From assembly GCA_947495125.1 (NCBI GenBank), contig CANLXL010000005.1, forward strand, positions 248,001 through 312,000: 64,000 nucleotides of DNA, written 5' to 3'. Positions 50,592 through 58,969 of this stretch are shown piece by piece. The notes below the pieces were generated by a model, which was given only the letters and a program-made list of their open reading frames with translations, did no database searches and had not been told where the DNA came from. The DNA comes from an uncultured Flaviramulus sp. GTDB taxonomy: Bacteria > Bacteroidota > Bacteroidia > Flavobacteriales > Flavobacteriaceae. A program made the position numbers and the translations under genes. Numbering within the stretch: the first letter of the stretch is position 1; each line of letters opens with the position of its first letter.

Positions 50592-50747
50592 ATGATACCA
50601 CTTATTAAAAAATCCGATGTTGAAATTCCAGTAGACAATCTAAATCCTTTAGATGTTCTTATATTTTGGTGTGTTTTAATGATGGTTTTATACCTTATTT
50701 CAGGGATAAATAACTTCAGAACGTTGCAAAAAAGTTGCAAAAATTAA
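50592..50747 (+). CDS. Small single-span membrane protein
   Basis: 51 residues with a hydrophobic helix (DVLIFWCVLMMVLYLIS) and basic C-terminus. Last gene before attR. TATCTTTA resembles a -7 box just upstream. Function unknown. Confidence 0.4.
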   Translation: MIPLIKKSDVEIPVDNLNPLDVLIFWCVLMMVLYLISGINNFRTLQKSCKN

Positions 50748-50800
50748 AAATAGTTTCATAAAACCCCTTTAAATAAAGGTGTTTTGGGGTGTGTGATATG

Positions 50801-50845
50801 TGATTACGGCTCAAGAGGTTACAGGTTTGAATCCTGTCGTGGTCA
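50801..50845 (+). pseudogene. 3' half of tRNA-Arg(ACG): prophage attR scar
   Basis: The segment starts in the anticodon stem (TGA), then loop TTACGGC with anticodon ACG, stem TCA, variable loop, T-arm ACAGG-TTTGAAT-CCTGT, acceptor CGTGGTC and discriminator A. No matching 5' half (D-arm and GACCACG acceptor) precedes it, and the anticodon stem mismatches upstream sequence. It is thus the duplicated 3' end left when a phage inserts into a tRNA gene. Confidence 0.7.
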
Positions 50846-50857
50846 CTAGTGTTTGTA

Positions 50858-50886
50858 AAGCTTTCAAGAAATTGAAGGCTTTTTTG
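50858..50886 (+). terminator. Terminator of the host tRNA transcript
   Basis: AAGCTTTCAA/TTGAAGGCTT (one G-U) with a GAAA loop followed by TTTTTT, placed 13 bases after the tRNA 3' end. It marks host DNA beyond the prophage. Confidence 0.75.
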
Positions 50887-51050
50887 TTTGTGTTATTTGC
50901 ACATGATTTGCAATAAAATTATGATTTAAGCGAAAAGCTACTTGTATTATTTTGATAAGTCAATCATCTAAAATAGTTTGTAGTAAATTTCACTAAAATG
51001 ATATATTTTTGTTAAATTGGCTTAAAATTATTCTTACAACCTGAATTTAA

Positions 51051-51081
51051 TTTGATTATATTAAAATTTAATTTACATTTA
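51051..51081 (+). promoter_or_regulatory. Promoter of the three-gene TAC-like cassette
   Basis: TTTG (51,051-51,054), 19 bases, TACATTTA (51,074-51,081), a near-consensus -7. It would drive the three tightly spaced genes downstream. Confidence 0.5.
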
Positions 51082-51097
51082 CAATCTTAACTTATAA

Positions 51098-51616
51098 GTG
51101 AAGTCAGAAGTTGAAATAATAAAATTGGATAACCTTAACTTCACAAAAGTCGCGTATTATGCACTCAAATTTAAAGATGAAGACTTAAACGAATTAGATA
51201 AATTTTATAATAATTATCGTAAGGATTATTCAGAAAGTGTTGATTATATTAAAATGTGGATTGCTCATATTGGAGAAAAATTTGGTGCAACCCCTCAATA
51301 CTTCCGACCTGAAGATAATGCTTTTGCGCTTCCACCTACAAAAGAAAAGATTGAATATTTGGATTTAGATTTAGATCAAGAAAAAATGAAATTAAGACTT
51401 TATTGCCTTGTCCTTAGTGAGAAAATTGTAATTTTAGTAAATGGAGGTATTAAAGAGAGTCAAGCAACCAGAGATAGTCCTTCGTGCTGGAAACAATTTA
51501 TGTTTGCCTCAAATATTGCATCTCAAATCAGAAAAATGAGGTTAAAAAGTAATTTAACAATTGATAACAAATCAATAATAATGAACAATTCCTTTTCACT
51601 TTCTTATAAAAAATAA
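51098..51616 (+). CDS. Putative toxin (RelE/HigB-like, Gp49-type)
   Basis: 172 residues from a GTG start. The C-terminal part LRLYCLVLSEKIVILVNGGIKES, then SCWKQFMFASNIAS, resembles the beta-sheet and final helix of RelE/HigB phage-type toxins, which cut mRNA at the ribosome. The first 60 residues are longer than usual. Being one base upstream of an HTH gene is typical of higBA order. Toxic activity is an inference. Confidence 0.5.
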   Translation: MKSEVEIIKLDNLNFTKVAYYALKFKDEDLNELDKFYNNYRKDYSESVDYIKMWIAHIGEKFGATPQYFRPEDNAFALPPTKEKIEYLDLDLDQEKMKLRLYCLVLSEKIVILVNGGIKESQATRDSPSCWKQFMFASNIASQIRKMRLKSNLTIDNKSIIMNNSFSLSYKK

Positions 51617-51617
51617 T

Positions 51618-52163
51618 ATGGCATCAGAAGCATATTTAAAAGCAATTAGTGAAATCCCAAAAGACATCCGAGATGATGTAATAGGGTCAATTAACATTGC
51701 TAACGAAATTCAAATGGCTTTAACTAAATTGAATAAGTCGCCTGCTGATTTGGCCAGGATGATGGGAAAGTCAGAATCGGAAATTAGTAAATGGCTTACA
51801 GGTCTTCATAACTTCACTTTTAAAACCGTAAGAAGAATTGAGAATGTTTTAGACACTAAACTAGTTATGACTTCTTCTGAAAAACTAGAATGCTATGATG
51901 AAATTATCAAAGCTAATATTAGTAAGATTCGCCATTTAGAAGGAGAAATCAATAGACTTAAAGGAATTACAACTGGGAATATCTCTTGGACAAAGGCTGT
52001 TTTTGGTTATAAAGGAATGAATACCCACATTCTAATCTCTGGATTAAATAAGGGAATGAATGCTTTTGTTATTCAGGGCGGTCATCATGATGACATACAA
52101 TTAAAAACACCAAGAGAACCACAGCGTTATAGTTTTTCCCGTATTCATGAAAATGAAACTTAG
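51618..52163 (+). CDS. HTH antitoxin with C-terminal extension (HigA-like)
   Basis: 181 residues. HTH at about 30-85: IQMALTKLNKSPADLARMMGKSESEISKWLTG. The remaining 95 residues, including a predicted coiled coil (KANISKIRHLEGEINRLKG) and a beta-like end, are an extension not found in simple HigA proteins. In TAC systems such a C-terminal tail is the chaperone-binding addiction domain. Confidence 0.65.
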   Translation: MASEAYLKAISEIPKDIRDDVIGSINIANEIQMALTKLNKSPADLARMMGKSESEISKWLTGLHNFTFKTVRRIENVLDTKLVMTSSEKLECYDEIIKANISKIRHLEGEINRLKGITTGNISWTKAVFGYKGMNTHILISGLNKGMNAFVIQGGHHDDIQLKTPREPQRYSFSRIHENET

Positions 52164-52166
52164 ACT

Positions 52167-52613
52167 ATGAGTAATAAAAAGAAATCATCTAAAAAAATAA
52201 TAAGGGTTGAGATTACTGAGTCAACACCTAGTGATTTTTATATTGCACATCTAGAAGACTTTGAAACTAAAGACCTTGATTCTGAGGATTTTCAATATAG
52301 ACTTAATGTCCAATATTCAACTCAGAATGCAAAAAAACTTTTTAGACTTGAGTTGAAATTAGATGCATTTTTTAAAAATGAAGATATAAGTGAAAGTGGT
52401 GTTTTTGGAATTACTAGTAATTCGGTTTTTAAAGTCAAAGATTTTGATAAGATTGTTGATAAGAACGATGAATTAATTGCTCCAGAAAAGTTTATTAAAA
52501 AATTATTAAATATTTGCATAGGAGGTGTTCGAGGAATGTTATCATCTAACTTAATCGGTACAAACCTTTCTCACATAACATTACCTTTATTTGATTTAAA
52601 GCCAAAAGATTAA
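52167..52613 (+). CDS. SecB-like chaperone, third gene of a TAC-like cassette
   Basis: 148 residues: YRLNVQYSTQNAKKLFRLEL, DISESGVFGITSN and IAPEKFIKKLLNICIGGVRG resemble the beta-beta-helix pattern of SecB (strand, gap, xxxGxF, then a terminal helix and L-x-L-P). It is three bases after the antitoxin. SecB-like proteins in TAC modules fold and protect the antitoxin. Similarity is by pattern and moderate. Confidence 0.5.
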   Translation: MSNKKKSSKKIIRVEITESTPSDFYIAHLEDFETKDLDSEDFQYRLNVQYSTQNAKKLFRLELKLDAFFKNEDISESGVFGITSNSVFKVKDFDKIVDKNDELIAPEKFIKKLLNICIGGVRGMLSSNLIGTNLSHITLPLFDLKPKD

Positions 52614-52662
52614 AAGCCAATTCCATTTTTAATATTAGCTTAATTAGAAAATCCATAGATAA

Positions 52663-52844
52663 CTATATGGTTTCAAAATAATGATCCGGAATTTCATCAA
52701 TTAAGCAACAAACTCGATTTCCAATAAAATCATAATTCATACCTGGTTTAAAATAAAAATAAAACCTAGTAATATTATACTTCTCATTGTAAGCTTGGTG
52801 TGTTTTTTGTAAAAGTCTTTTTGAAACAGAATACTTTATGTACT
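52663..52844 (-). pseudogene. 3' part of a gene truncated by the IS element
   Basis: An open frame ending FIGNRVCCLIDEIPDHYFETI has its apparent ATG inside the IS inverted repeat, so the native 5' end is missing. The upstream part may lie on the far side of the IS at 53,630-53,713, but the frames do not join directly. Confidence 0.45.
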
Positions 52845-53629
52845 GGTTCTGTCGCATTAATTATATAGAGGTGTATTTTTAAAAGAGAATCGGGTTTCAA
52901 GAAGCTAGAGCGCAAAAAGTTTTGAACGTTGAAGATTTGGGTTTCAAGATTTGATCCTTTCTAATCATATTTATTATTTCTATTCCTGCTAGTGTTCTTT
53001 GTGCTGATTCAAATTCTTTAAACCCAGTTGAAATTGCTATTCTTCTTTTAATGCTCCGATGGTCTTGCTCTATAATATTGTTCAAGTATTTGACTCGTCT
53101 AATCTTTATCTTTTTTCTAGTGAAGCTTCTTTTATTCCAAGTCTTTATTCCAGCTGTATTAGCACCGCTTTTATCTATGTTTATGATTCTAGGTTTACCA
53201 TTGTTTCTAATAGCTTTATTCAAGAATTTCTGAGCAGAACCTTTCATTCTTCTTTTAGTTAGTAGGAAGTCTATAGTATTTCCTTGTTTGTCAACAGCTC
53301 TATATAGGAACCTGTCTTTACCAGAGACTTTAACATAAGTTTCATCTAACCTCCAACTATTAGTTACTTGCTTTTTACGCTGATTCATATTGTACTCAAT
53401 CTCTTTAGAGAACTTAAAGACCCATCGTTGTAAGGTAGAATGATCAACTTTAATACCTCTAATGGCTAAAAGCTCTTCAACATCACGATAGCTCAGAGTG
53501 AATCTTAGTTTGAAATAGACTGCTTGTTTGATTATAATAGGAGGGTAGCGATGGTGTTTGTACATTGAGTAGGTTTTTTTATTTCAAAAATAAGTATAAT
53601 TGAAAAGAAGGAATTAATGCGACAGAACC
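52845..53629 (-). mobile_element. IS6-family insertion sequence (785 bp)
   Basis: Bounded by 18-bp perfect inverted repeats GGTTCTGTCGCATTAATT (52,845-52,862 and 53,612-53,629). It encodes one DDE transposase on the minus strand. Length and single ORF are typical of IS6. The 8-base flanks (TATGTACT and ATTTTTTG) do not match, so the usual target duplication is absent, suggesting later rearrangement or deletion. Confidence 0.9.
52897..53565 (-). CDS. tnpA: IS6-family transposase
   Basis: 222 residues. N-terminal HTH (TLSYRDVEELLAIRGIKVDH) and a DDE core: Asp74 in RLDETYVKV, Asp131 in NIDKSGANTAGI and Glu166 in NNIIEQDHRSIKRR, 34 residues apart as expected. Appears intact, so the element may still be active. 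It catalyses replicative transposition and cointegrate formation. Confidence 0.93.
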   Translation of the reverse strand: MYKHHRYPPIIIKQAVYFKLRFTLSYRDVEELLAIRGIKVDHSTLQRWVFKFSKEIEYNMNQRKKQVTNSWRLDETYVKVSGKDRFLYRAVDKQGNTIDFLLTKRRMKGSAQKFLNKAIRNNGKPRIINIDKSGANTAGIKTWNKRSFTRKKIKIRRVKYLNNIIEQDHRSIKRRIAISTGFKEFESAQRTLAGIEIINMIRKDQILKPKSSTFKTFCALAS

Positions 53630-53713
53630 ATTTTTTGCAGACTTACTATTAAATATATTAAATCTATCTCTTAGATTTAACCCTTTTAAAAGTTCACTTT
53701 TTGCTGAAGTCAT
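53630..53713 (-). pseudogene. Possible 5' fragment of the gene split by the IS
   Basis: MTSAKSELLKGLNLRDRFNI... opens on the minus strand and runs to the IS edge. It could be the 5' end of the truncated ORF at 52,663-52,844. No frame-preserving junction is found, so the link is tentative. Confidence 0.25.
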
Positions 53714-53978
53714 GCATGTAGTGTAGTTTAAATTTTTGCATTTTTCCATGCGACTATATCACTCAACCAAATGTCGATTAATTTTTGCAAGCTCAGAACA
53801 ACGTGATACCACTTTAATCGAACCCCTAACTGACTGTATTTTGATATGTTCAATTTGGATTCGTTTAGAGATGATTTTTTTTCAATTCTGCTAACAATTC
53901 TACTTGTTTAAAAGATCAAAATTCATATTTGTAGTATTTGATTATTTTCACTACATTTACGAGAGAATCAAATCAAAG

Positions 53979-54308
53979 ATGAAAGGAACAAATTTAGGAG
54001 AGTTTGAGGAATTGATCCTTTTGATGGCCGGTGTTCTGTATCCCGATGCCTATGGATTATCCATTAGAAAAGAGGTTATGGAACAGTTAGAGCGCAGTGT
54101 GTCTATCGGAGCAGTACATGCGACTTTAAGTAGGTTAGAAGATAAAGGATATTTAAAGTCCCATCTTGCGGATGCTACACACGAAAGAGGTGGGCGAAGA
54201 AAAAAACTATTTGTCATTAGTTCAACGGGAAAAAAAGCCCTCGAAAAAAACCGGATATTAAGGAATTCACTTTGGAATAAAATTCCTGAAATAGCCTGGA
54301 CAGTATGA
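53979..54308 (+). CDS. PadR-family transcriptional regulator
   Basis: 109 residues from the ATG at 53,979; the longer in-frame form starts within the promoter. GEFEELILLMAGVLYPDAYG, IGAVHATLSRLEDKGYLKS and RRKKLFVISSTGKKAL make the PadR winged helix. A promoter TTTG-N20-TACATTTA lies just upstream. It is 4 bases from the permease gene and probably represses the pair until a ligand (drug or peptide) binds. Confidence 0.85.
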   Translation: MKGTNLGEFEELILLMAGVLYPDAYGLSIRKEVMEQLERSVSIGAVHATLSRLEDKGYLKSHLADATHERGGRRKKLFVISSTGKKALEKNRILRNSLWNKIPEIAWTV

Positions 54309-54312
54309 ACTT

Positions 54313-56958
54313 ATGATGGCAAATAAAAAATCACCAGTTCCCATTCCTCCGGTTTGGGCGGAACGTTTCCTGAATTGGTTCTGTAAAGACCACTTACTGG
54401 AATCCATTCAAGGAGATCTTTATGAGCAATTCCTGATCGACAGGGCGACTCACAGTAAACGAAAAGCCAATCTTTTGTATTACTGTCATGTTATTAATTT
54501 TTTAAGACCCTTTGCCATTAAAAAAATGAGTCAAAATTCAAATTCATTAACCATGTTTAATTTTTTTTATAAAACCTTTGCAAGGAATTTGTTAAGAGAT
54601 AAGCTACACGCTTTCCTAAACATTGCTGGACTCGCTTTAGGATTCACAGCGTTTCTATATATTGTAACTTATATTTTTCATGAAACAAGTTATGATAGTT
54701 TTCATGAAAAGTCAGACAGAATTTTTAGGAGCGTACAGCATATAAAGCTGGGCCAAGAACCGATCTATGAATCACAATCTGAACCTGTGTTGGCAACAGC
54801 TGCTAGAAACGAACTATCGGAGGTGGAAGATGCTATAAGATTATATCTACAACATGATATAACTACACAATACAAAGACAACAAGTTTACGGAAAACGAA
54901 ATTTGGTATGCTGATAGAAACATATTTAAAATATTTGATTTCAAATTGTTGGAAGGAAATACTGAAACAGCGCTTTCAAAACCCAATACAATTTTACTCA
55001 CTAAAAAGGCGGTTCTCAAATATTTTGGAAATGAAGATCCGATTGGAAAATCGCTACTCTTAAATAAAGAAAAGGAACAGTATGTAGTATCTGGAATTTT
55101 AGAAGATCTTCCCTTAAATTCTCATTTGCAATTCGATTTTTTAGCTTCATTTTCAACGCTTCCCAGAAGCGATGAAGTGGAATGGTCCAATACCAGCGTT
55201 TACACTTATTTGCTCACAAAAACTAACACTGATTTTGAAAATTTCAGCCAAAAATATAGTGACTTTTTAAAGCAGAAATATATACCCAATATCGAACAGG
55301 CCACTGGTATGTCGTTCACTGATTTTGAGACCCAGGGAAATTTCATTAATTTTTTGCTACAGCCAATAGAAGATATTCATTTAAGTACAACCCATCCGTC
55401 AGCATCTAACAATGCTGGAAATATTCGATATTTAATCATCCTGGTTATCACCGGAATATTTATTTTGATTATCGCTTGCTTTAATTTCATCAACCTTAGC
55501 ACTGCTAGGGCTTCATTAAGAGCAAAAGAAATTGGCGTTAAAAAAATCATCGGTTCTTCAAGAAAAACGATCATTTATCAAATTCTTACAGAGACTTTTT
55601 TTAATTGTTTTATTGCACTTTTAACCTCTATTGCTTTATTACTGCTTATGTTACCTGTTATCAATAATTATTCAGAAACAGCTATCCATGCAGAATTTCT
55701 CCTTAACAAATTTACACTAACAACCATCATCTCAATGCTTGTAATTGTCACTTTTTTAGCTGGTTGTTACCCGGCATTTTACATTACCCGGTTTACGCCA
55801 GTACAAATAATCAAAGGAAATTTTGGGAATACAGGGAAAAAATCACCTATTAGAGGTGGTTTGGTTGCGTTTCAGTTTACAGTATTTATCATACTGATCT
55901 TCAGTACTATTATTATTAACAAGCAAATTCATCTTTTGCAAAACCAAAACCCTGGATTCAACAAGAAGAATGTATTGGTAATTGAAAAAACGCACCAATT
56001 AGGTAGCAACAGAAATAGTTTCAAAAACGAAATAACCAAAAACACGGGAGTTCTTTCTGCATCCTATTCTTCATCAATTCCATCTCAAAATCATAGTGGT
56101 GGTGCTTTTGGAGTGGAGGGAAGTGAAACATGGTTTGTCATGGATCGAATGAATGTAGACCATGATTTTCTAAATACACTTAAAACTCAGATGATGGATG
56201 GACGTTTTTTTATCGATAATAGTGAATCTGAAATCAGTAATGTGATCATCAATAAGGAAGCTGCCCAAATATTGGGTTGGCCAAAGATCAATGAAAAACA
56301 AATCTATGTTATTGATGACGGAGAAAAACATTATTTCAATGTTATAGGCATTATGGATAATTTCCATCTAAAATCATTGCGTGAAAAATCTGAACCTTTG
56401 GTTATGAATTTGGTCAATGTTAGTCAATATCTTTCGATAAGACTGGGACCTGGTGATTATGGGACAGTTATTGAGACTGCTAAAAATCAGTGGGAAAAAT
56501 TTAATAACGATGCTCCTTTTGAGTTTTTTTTCCTTGATAAAGCATTTGATGCCCAATACAAATCTGAAATTCGACTTGGAAAAATTATTGGATTGTTCAC
56601 AATAATTGCCATCATAATAGCCTGTTTGGGTTTGTTTGGATTAGTGTCTTTTGCTGCTACCCAAAGGCGAAAAGAGATTGGTGTTCGGAAGATAAATGGG
56701 GCAACCGTATCAAATATTTTAATCATGTTGAATAAAGACTTTGTTAAATGGATAGTAATTGCTTTTGGAATTGGGAGCCCAATGGCATGGTATGTTATGA
56801 ATAAATGGCTCGAAGACTTTACTTATAGAACAGCATTAAGTTGGTGGATATTTGTGTTAGCAGGCGCATGTGCCTTAGTCATTGCTTTGCTTACTGTAAG
56901 CTGGCAATCCTACAAAGCAGCAAGCGAGAATCCAGTGGAAGTATTAAGGTGTGAATAG
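54313..56958 (+). CDS. FtsX/MacB-type ABC permease with N-terminal prefix domain
   Basis: 881 residues. Residues 1-75 (PPVWAERFLNWFCKDHLLES) form the permease prefix domain seen with PadR partners. Then two FtsX cores: membrane helices near 100-120, 375-460 and 790-870, with periplasmic MacB_PCD-like regions between (DEVEWSNTSVYTYLLTKTN). No ATPase is encoded here, so it must pair with another. Probably exports or senses peptides or antimicrobials; substrate unknown. Confidence 0.85.
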   Translation: MMANKKSPVPIPPVWAERFLNWFCKDHLLESIQGDLYEQFLIDRATHSKRKANLLYYCHVINFLRPFAIKKMSQNSNSLTMFNFFYKTFARNLLRDKLHAFLNIAGLALGFTAFLYIVTYIFHETSYDSFHEKSDRIFRSVQHIKLGQEPIYESQSEPVLATAARNELSEVEDAIRLYLQHDITTQYKDNKFTENEIWYADRNIFKIFDFKLLEGNTETALSKPNTILLTKKAVLKYFGNEDPIGKSLLLNKEKEQYVVSGILEDLPLNSHLQFDFLASFSTLPRSDEVEWSNTSVYTYLLTKTNTDFENFSQKYSDFLKQKYIPNIEQATGMSFTDFETQGNFINFLLQPIEDIHLSTTHPSASNNAGNIRYLIILVITGIFILIIACFNFINLSTARASLRAKEIGVKKIIGSSRKTIIYQILTETFFNCFIALLTSIALLLLMLPVINNYSETAIHAEFLLNKFTLTTIISMLVIVTFLAGCYPAFYITRFTPVQIIKGNFGNTGKKSPIRGGLVAFQFTVFIILIFSTIIINKQIHLLQNQNPGFNKKNVLVIEKTHQLGSNRNSFKNEITKNTGVLSASYSSSIPSQNHSGGAFGVEGSETWFVMDRMNVDHDFLNTLKTQMMDGRFFIDNSESEISNVIINKEAAQILGWPKINEKQIYVIDDGEKHYFNVIGIMDNFHLKSLREKSEPLVMNLVNVSQYLSIRLGPGDYGTVIETAKNQWEKFNNDAPFEFFFLDKAFDAQYKSEIRLGKIIGLFTIIAIIIACLGLFGLVSFAATQRRKEIGVRKINGATVSNILIMLNKDFVKWIVIAFGIGSPMAWYVMNKWLEDFTYRTALSWWIFVLAGACALVIALLTVSWQSYKAASENPVEVLRCE

Positions 56959-57422
56959 AGGTTATCTATTGTACTTCGCATAATAAAGAAGGTGTTTTTC
57001 GAAACTTAATGGGCAGGGTTCGAACCAAATTTTTAAATAGTTGATATATAATAAGTTATTGTGTGTTTGACAAATATAGGCGCCGATTAACGCACCTTAT
57101 TATATTTTATAAATTAAATGAACTTATAAATGAATGCAATTGCATTCAAAATTCAGATAGAGTTAATGCATTTATAAATATTTTTCTAATGCATATTTAT
57201 GTTTTTATTTAACTAAAATATTAATTGTAACTATGTCAACTAAAGTTAGGCTATATTGAATCAATTTTTTGATTATCTTTATTTTACTTGTATAATAATT
57301 GTACCATTTTTGCGCCTTAAGTATTTAAACAGATATAAATAAAGAATAGTTACTTTCTGTATTAATCTATATAGTGTGGTCTGTAAAAGACTGAAAAATA
57401 ACTAAAAACTTTGTGAGATAGC

Positions 57423-57447
57423 GTCGGTTTTTTTAACCGTCTTTTTT
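57423..57447 (+). terminator. Intrinsic terminator
   Basis: CGGTT-TTTTT-AACCG stem-loop followed by TCTTTTTTA. Likely ends transcription of an unrecognised short RNA or read-through from the permease. Confidence 0.55.
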
Positions 57448-57522
57448 ATCGTGATTTTTCGACTAAACTCTGGAAAAAATTAATTATTTGGTTTGAAGTC
57501 AGGTCTATATGGTTCACGAATG

Positions 57523-57580
57523 AATAAAAAAGCCAAACATTAAATCAAGTAAACTCGATTTAATGTTTGGCTTTTTTATT
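57523..57580. terminator. Very strong bidirectional terminator
   Basis: A 24-bp perfect stem (AATAAAAAAGCCAAACATTA... with its complement) around a 10-base loop, with six A before and six T after the GC part, so it can terminate both strands. Confidence 0.8.
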
Positions 57581-57975
57581 TTCAATCTCAATAATTATCG
57601 GGAGGAGTCTATGGAAGTACATGCGAAGTATGGTTAATCCTGCCATGGTCATAACCTAAATCTCTAATATATTAGTGTTTAGTATATTAAATATTTTTTT
57701 ATTCAACTGTACCATATAGGTGTCTATAATTAAAAATTCAAAACGTTTTAATAAATAATTGAGAATATTTTATAGATGAATGTGCCTAATGCATTCATCA
57801 AGAGTTTAGACACATTTCTTCTAAATATAGTTATCCAAATATTAAAAATATAACCTAATTATAAAAACTTTACCAATACCTATTCAGAGTAAAATAATTC
57901 TAAATTAAAAGATGTGAATATTAAAAAGTATAAAGTGCTCTTGAATACCTTATTTCCATTGTACATGATTTATAC

Positions 57976-58695
57976 TCAAATACTATGTGAATTTTTCCAC
58001 TTCTCAAAATCGATTAAAGTTTTCTCGTCGGTTAGAGGATATAGGCCAACAATGGATCGCCCTTCATTTACTTTTTCCATAACAAAGCTCTCAAAAAGTG
58101 TCATTACTTCGCATTCAGCAGCCACTTCGTCAGCCATATGGAAAGGTATGATGATCACACCATCTTGGTCGCCTACCACAACATCACCGGGAAATACCGC
58201 AACATCACCGCAACCAATAGGTACATTAATATCGATAGCCTCGTGTAATGTGAGGTTAGTTGGTGCAGAGGGTTTCTGATGAAATGAAGGGAAGGGTAAT
58301 TTCGAAATATCTTCAGAATCTCTAAAACCACCGTCTGTTACTATTCCAGATGAACCACGTTTCATAAGTCGGGTTATCAAAATTGAACCCGCCGAAGCAG
58401 CCCTGGCGTTTTTTCTACTATCGATTACTAAAACTCCTCCTTCAGGGCAAGTTTCAATAGCAACTCGTTGTGGGTGTTTGGGATTTTGAAACACACTAAC
58501 AGGATTTAAGTCTTCGCGAGCAGGGATATATCTTAATGTAAAAGCTTCTCCTACCATATTTTCTTTTAAAGAACTAAGAGGGAATACGTTTTGAACAAAT
58601 TGATTTCTTAATCCTTTTTTGTACAAGCACGTAGCGATGGTAGCCGTACTTATTTTTTGGAATTTTTGACGAATAATGGGACTTAATTTTTTCAT
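57976..58695 (-). CDS. RraA-family protein (aldolase/demethylmenaquinone methyltransferase-like)
   Basis: 239 residues. EGGVLVIDSRKNARAASAGS, the G-D-GGFRD motif (Asp121, Arg125, Asp126) and FPGDVVVGDQDGVIIIP match the RraA/4-hydroxy-4-methyl-2-oxoglutarate aldolase fold. The conserved Arg and Asp suggest an oxo-acid aldolase or decarboxylase. Next to alginate genes it probably acts on a uronate-derived intermediate (inference). It is transcribed from the palindromic promoter 38 bases upstream. Confidence 0.7.
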   Translation of the reverse strand: MKKLSPIIRQKFQKISTATIATCLYKKGLRNQFVQNVFPLSSLKENMVGEAFTLRYIPAREDLNPVSVFQNPKHPQRVAIETCPEGGVLVIDSRKNARAASAGSILITRLMKRGSSGIVTDGGFRDSEDISKLPFPSFHQKPSAPTNLTLHEAIDINVPIGCGDVAVFPGDVVVGDQDGVIIIPFHMADEVAAECEVMTLFESFVMEKVNEGRSIVGLYPLTDEKTLIDFEKWKNSHSI

Positions 58696-58733
58696 TTTAT
58701 GTTAAAATTATTTGCATAATGTAAAAATATTTA

Positions 58734-58781
58734 TATATTTGGAAAACCAATCTGGTTAACCAGATTGGTTTTCCAAATATA
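58734..58781. promoter_or_regulatory. 48-bp perfect palindrome with promoter boxes on both strands
   Basis: Perfect symmetry about 58,757/58,758. The core AATCTGGTTAACCAGATT contains TGGT-TA-ACCA, the GntR/FadR-type operator form, and two nested AACCA-ATC-TGGTT dyads. The outer 8 bases on each strand read TATATTTG, so the same sequence could drive RraA leftward and the sorting-domain remnant rightward, with the operator at the start site. Confidence 0.8.
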
Positions 58782-58807
58782 CTGAATAATTCTTAACCTA
58801 AAAAGTG

Positions 58808-58948
58808 ATGGTAATATTTTATAAACTTTTATTTTCAAATAACTTGAATAATAAAAGTTTAGATATTTTAAACTTAAGCAACGGTGTTTATCTTTTAAAA
58901 GTAAATGTCGATAATGGAAGTTTGGTTAAAAAAATTGTAATTGAGTGA
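58808..58948 (+). pseudogene. Orphan type IX secretion C-terminal sorting domain
   Basis: 46 codons: SLDILNLSNGVYLLKVNVD then GSLVKKIVIE, the type A T9SS C-terminal domain consensus ending (K-x-V-x-x). There is no preceding catalytic domain. It is probably the last part of a deleted secreted enzyme, perhaps an alginate lyase. A start codon and its own terminator remain, so a short peptide could still be made. Confidence 0.6.
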
Positions 58949-58969
58949 TTAATAATTAGTTGATTGAAT

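Larger units (their letters stand above)
1..50845. mobile_element. Prophage (HK97-type tailed phage), left end outside the window
   Basis: The block contains, in canonical order, repressor, recombination, replication, terminase, portal, protease, capsid, tail, holin-like, endolysin and spanin-like genes, nearly all on the plus strand. The right boundary is a truncated tRNA-Arg 3' half, the usual scar of integration into a tRNA. No tyrosine or large serine integrase is visible, so integrase and attL should lie to the left of position 1. Gene order and most early proteins match what is common in temperate phages of Bacteroidetes. Both lysis and lysogeny functions look intact, so the element may be inducible (inference). 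Confidence 0.9.
56959..57975. other. Gene-free region of about 1 kb
   Basis: No gene of reasonable length or composition is visible. It holds two terminators, an 18-bp palindrome TGAATGCAATTGCATTCA (57,131-57,148), repeated AATGCAT-type elements and a degenerate tRNA-like 3' segment (57,631-57,651). It separates the PadR-permease pair from the alginate locus. Confidence 0.6.

Noticed and set aside
57000-57040. GGCAGGGTTCGAACC as a tRNA T-arm
   Set aside because: The stem cannot pair over five bases on either strand; chance similarity.
57914-58279. Plus-strand frame opposite the RraA gene
   Set aside because: Ser/Thr-rich shadow of the minus-strand gene, which has a recognised fold.
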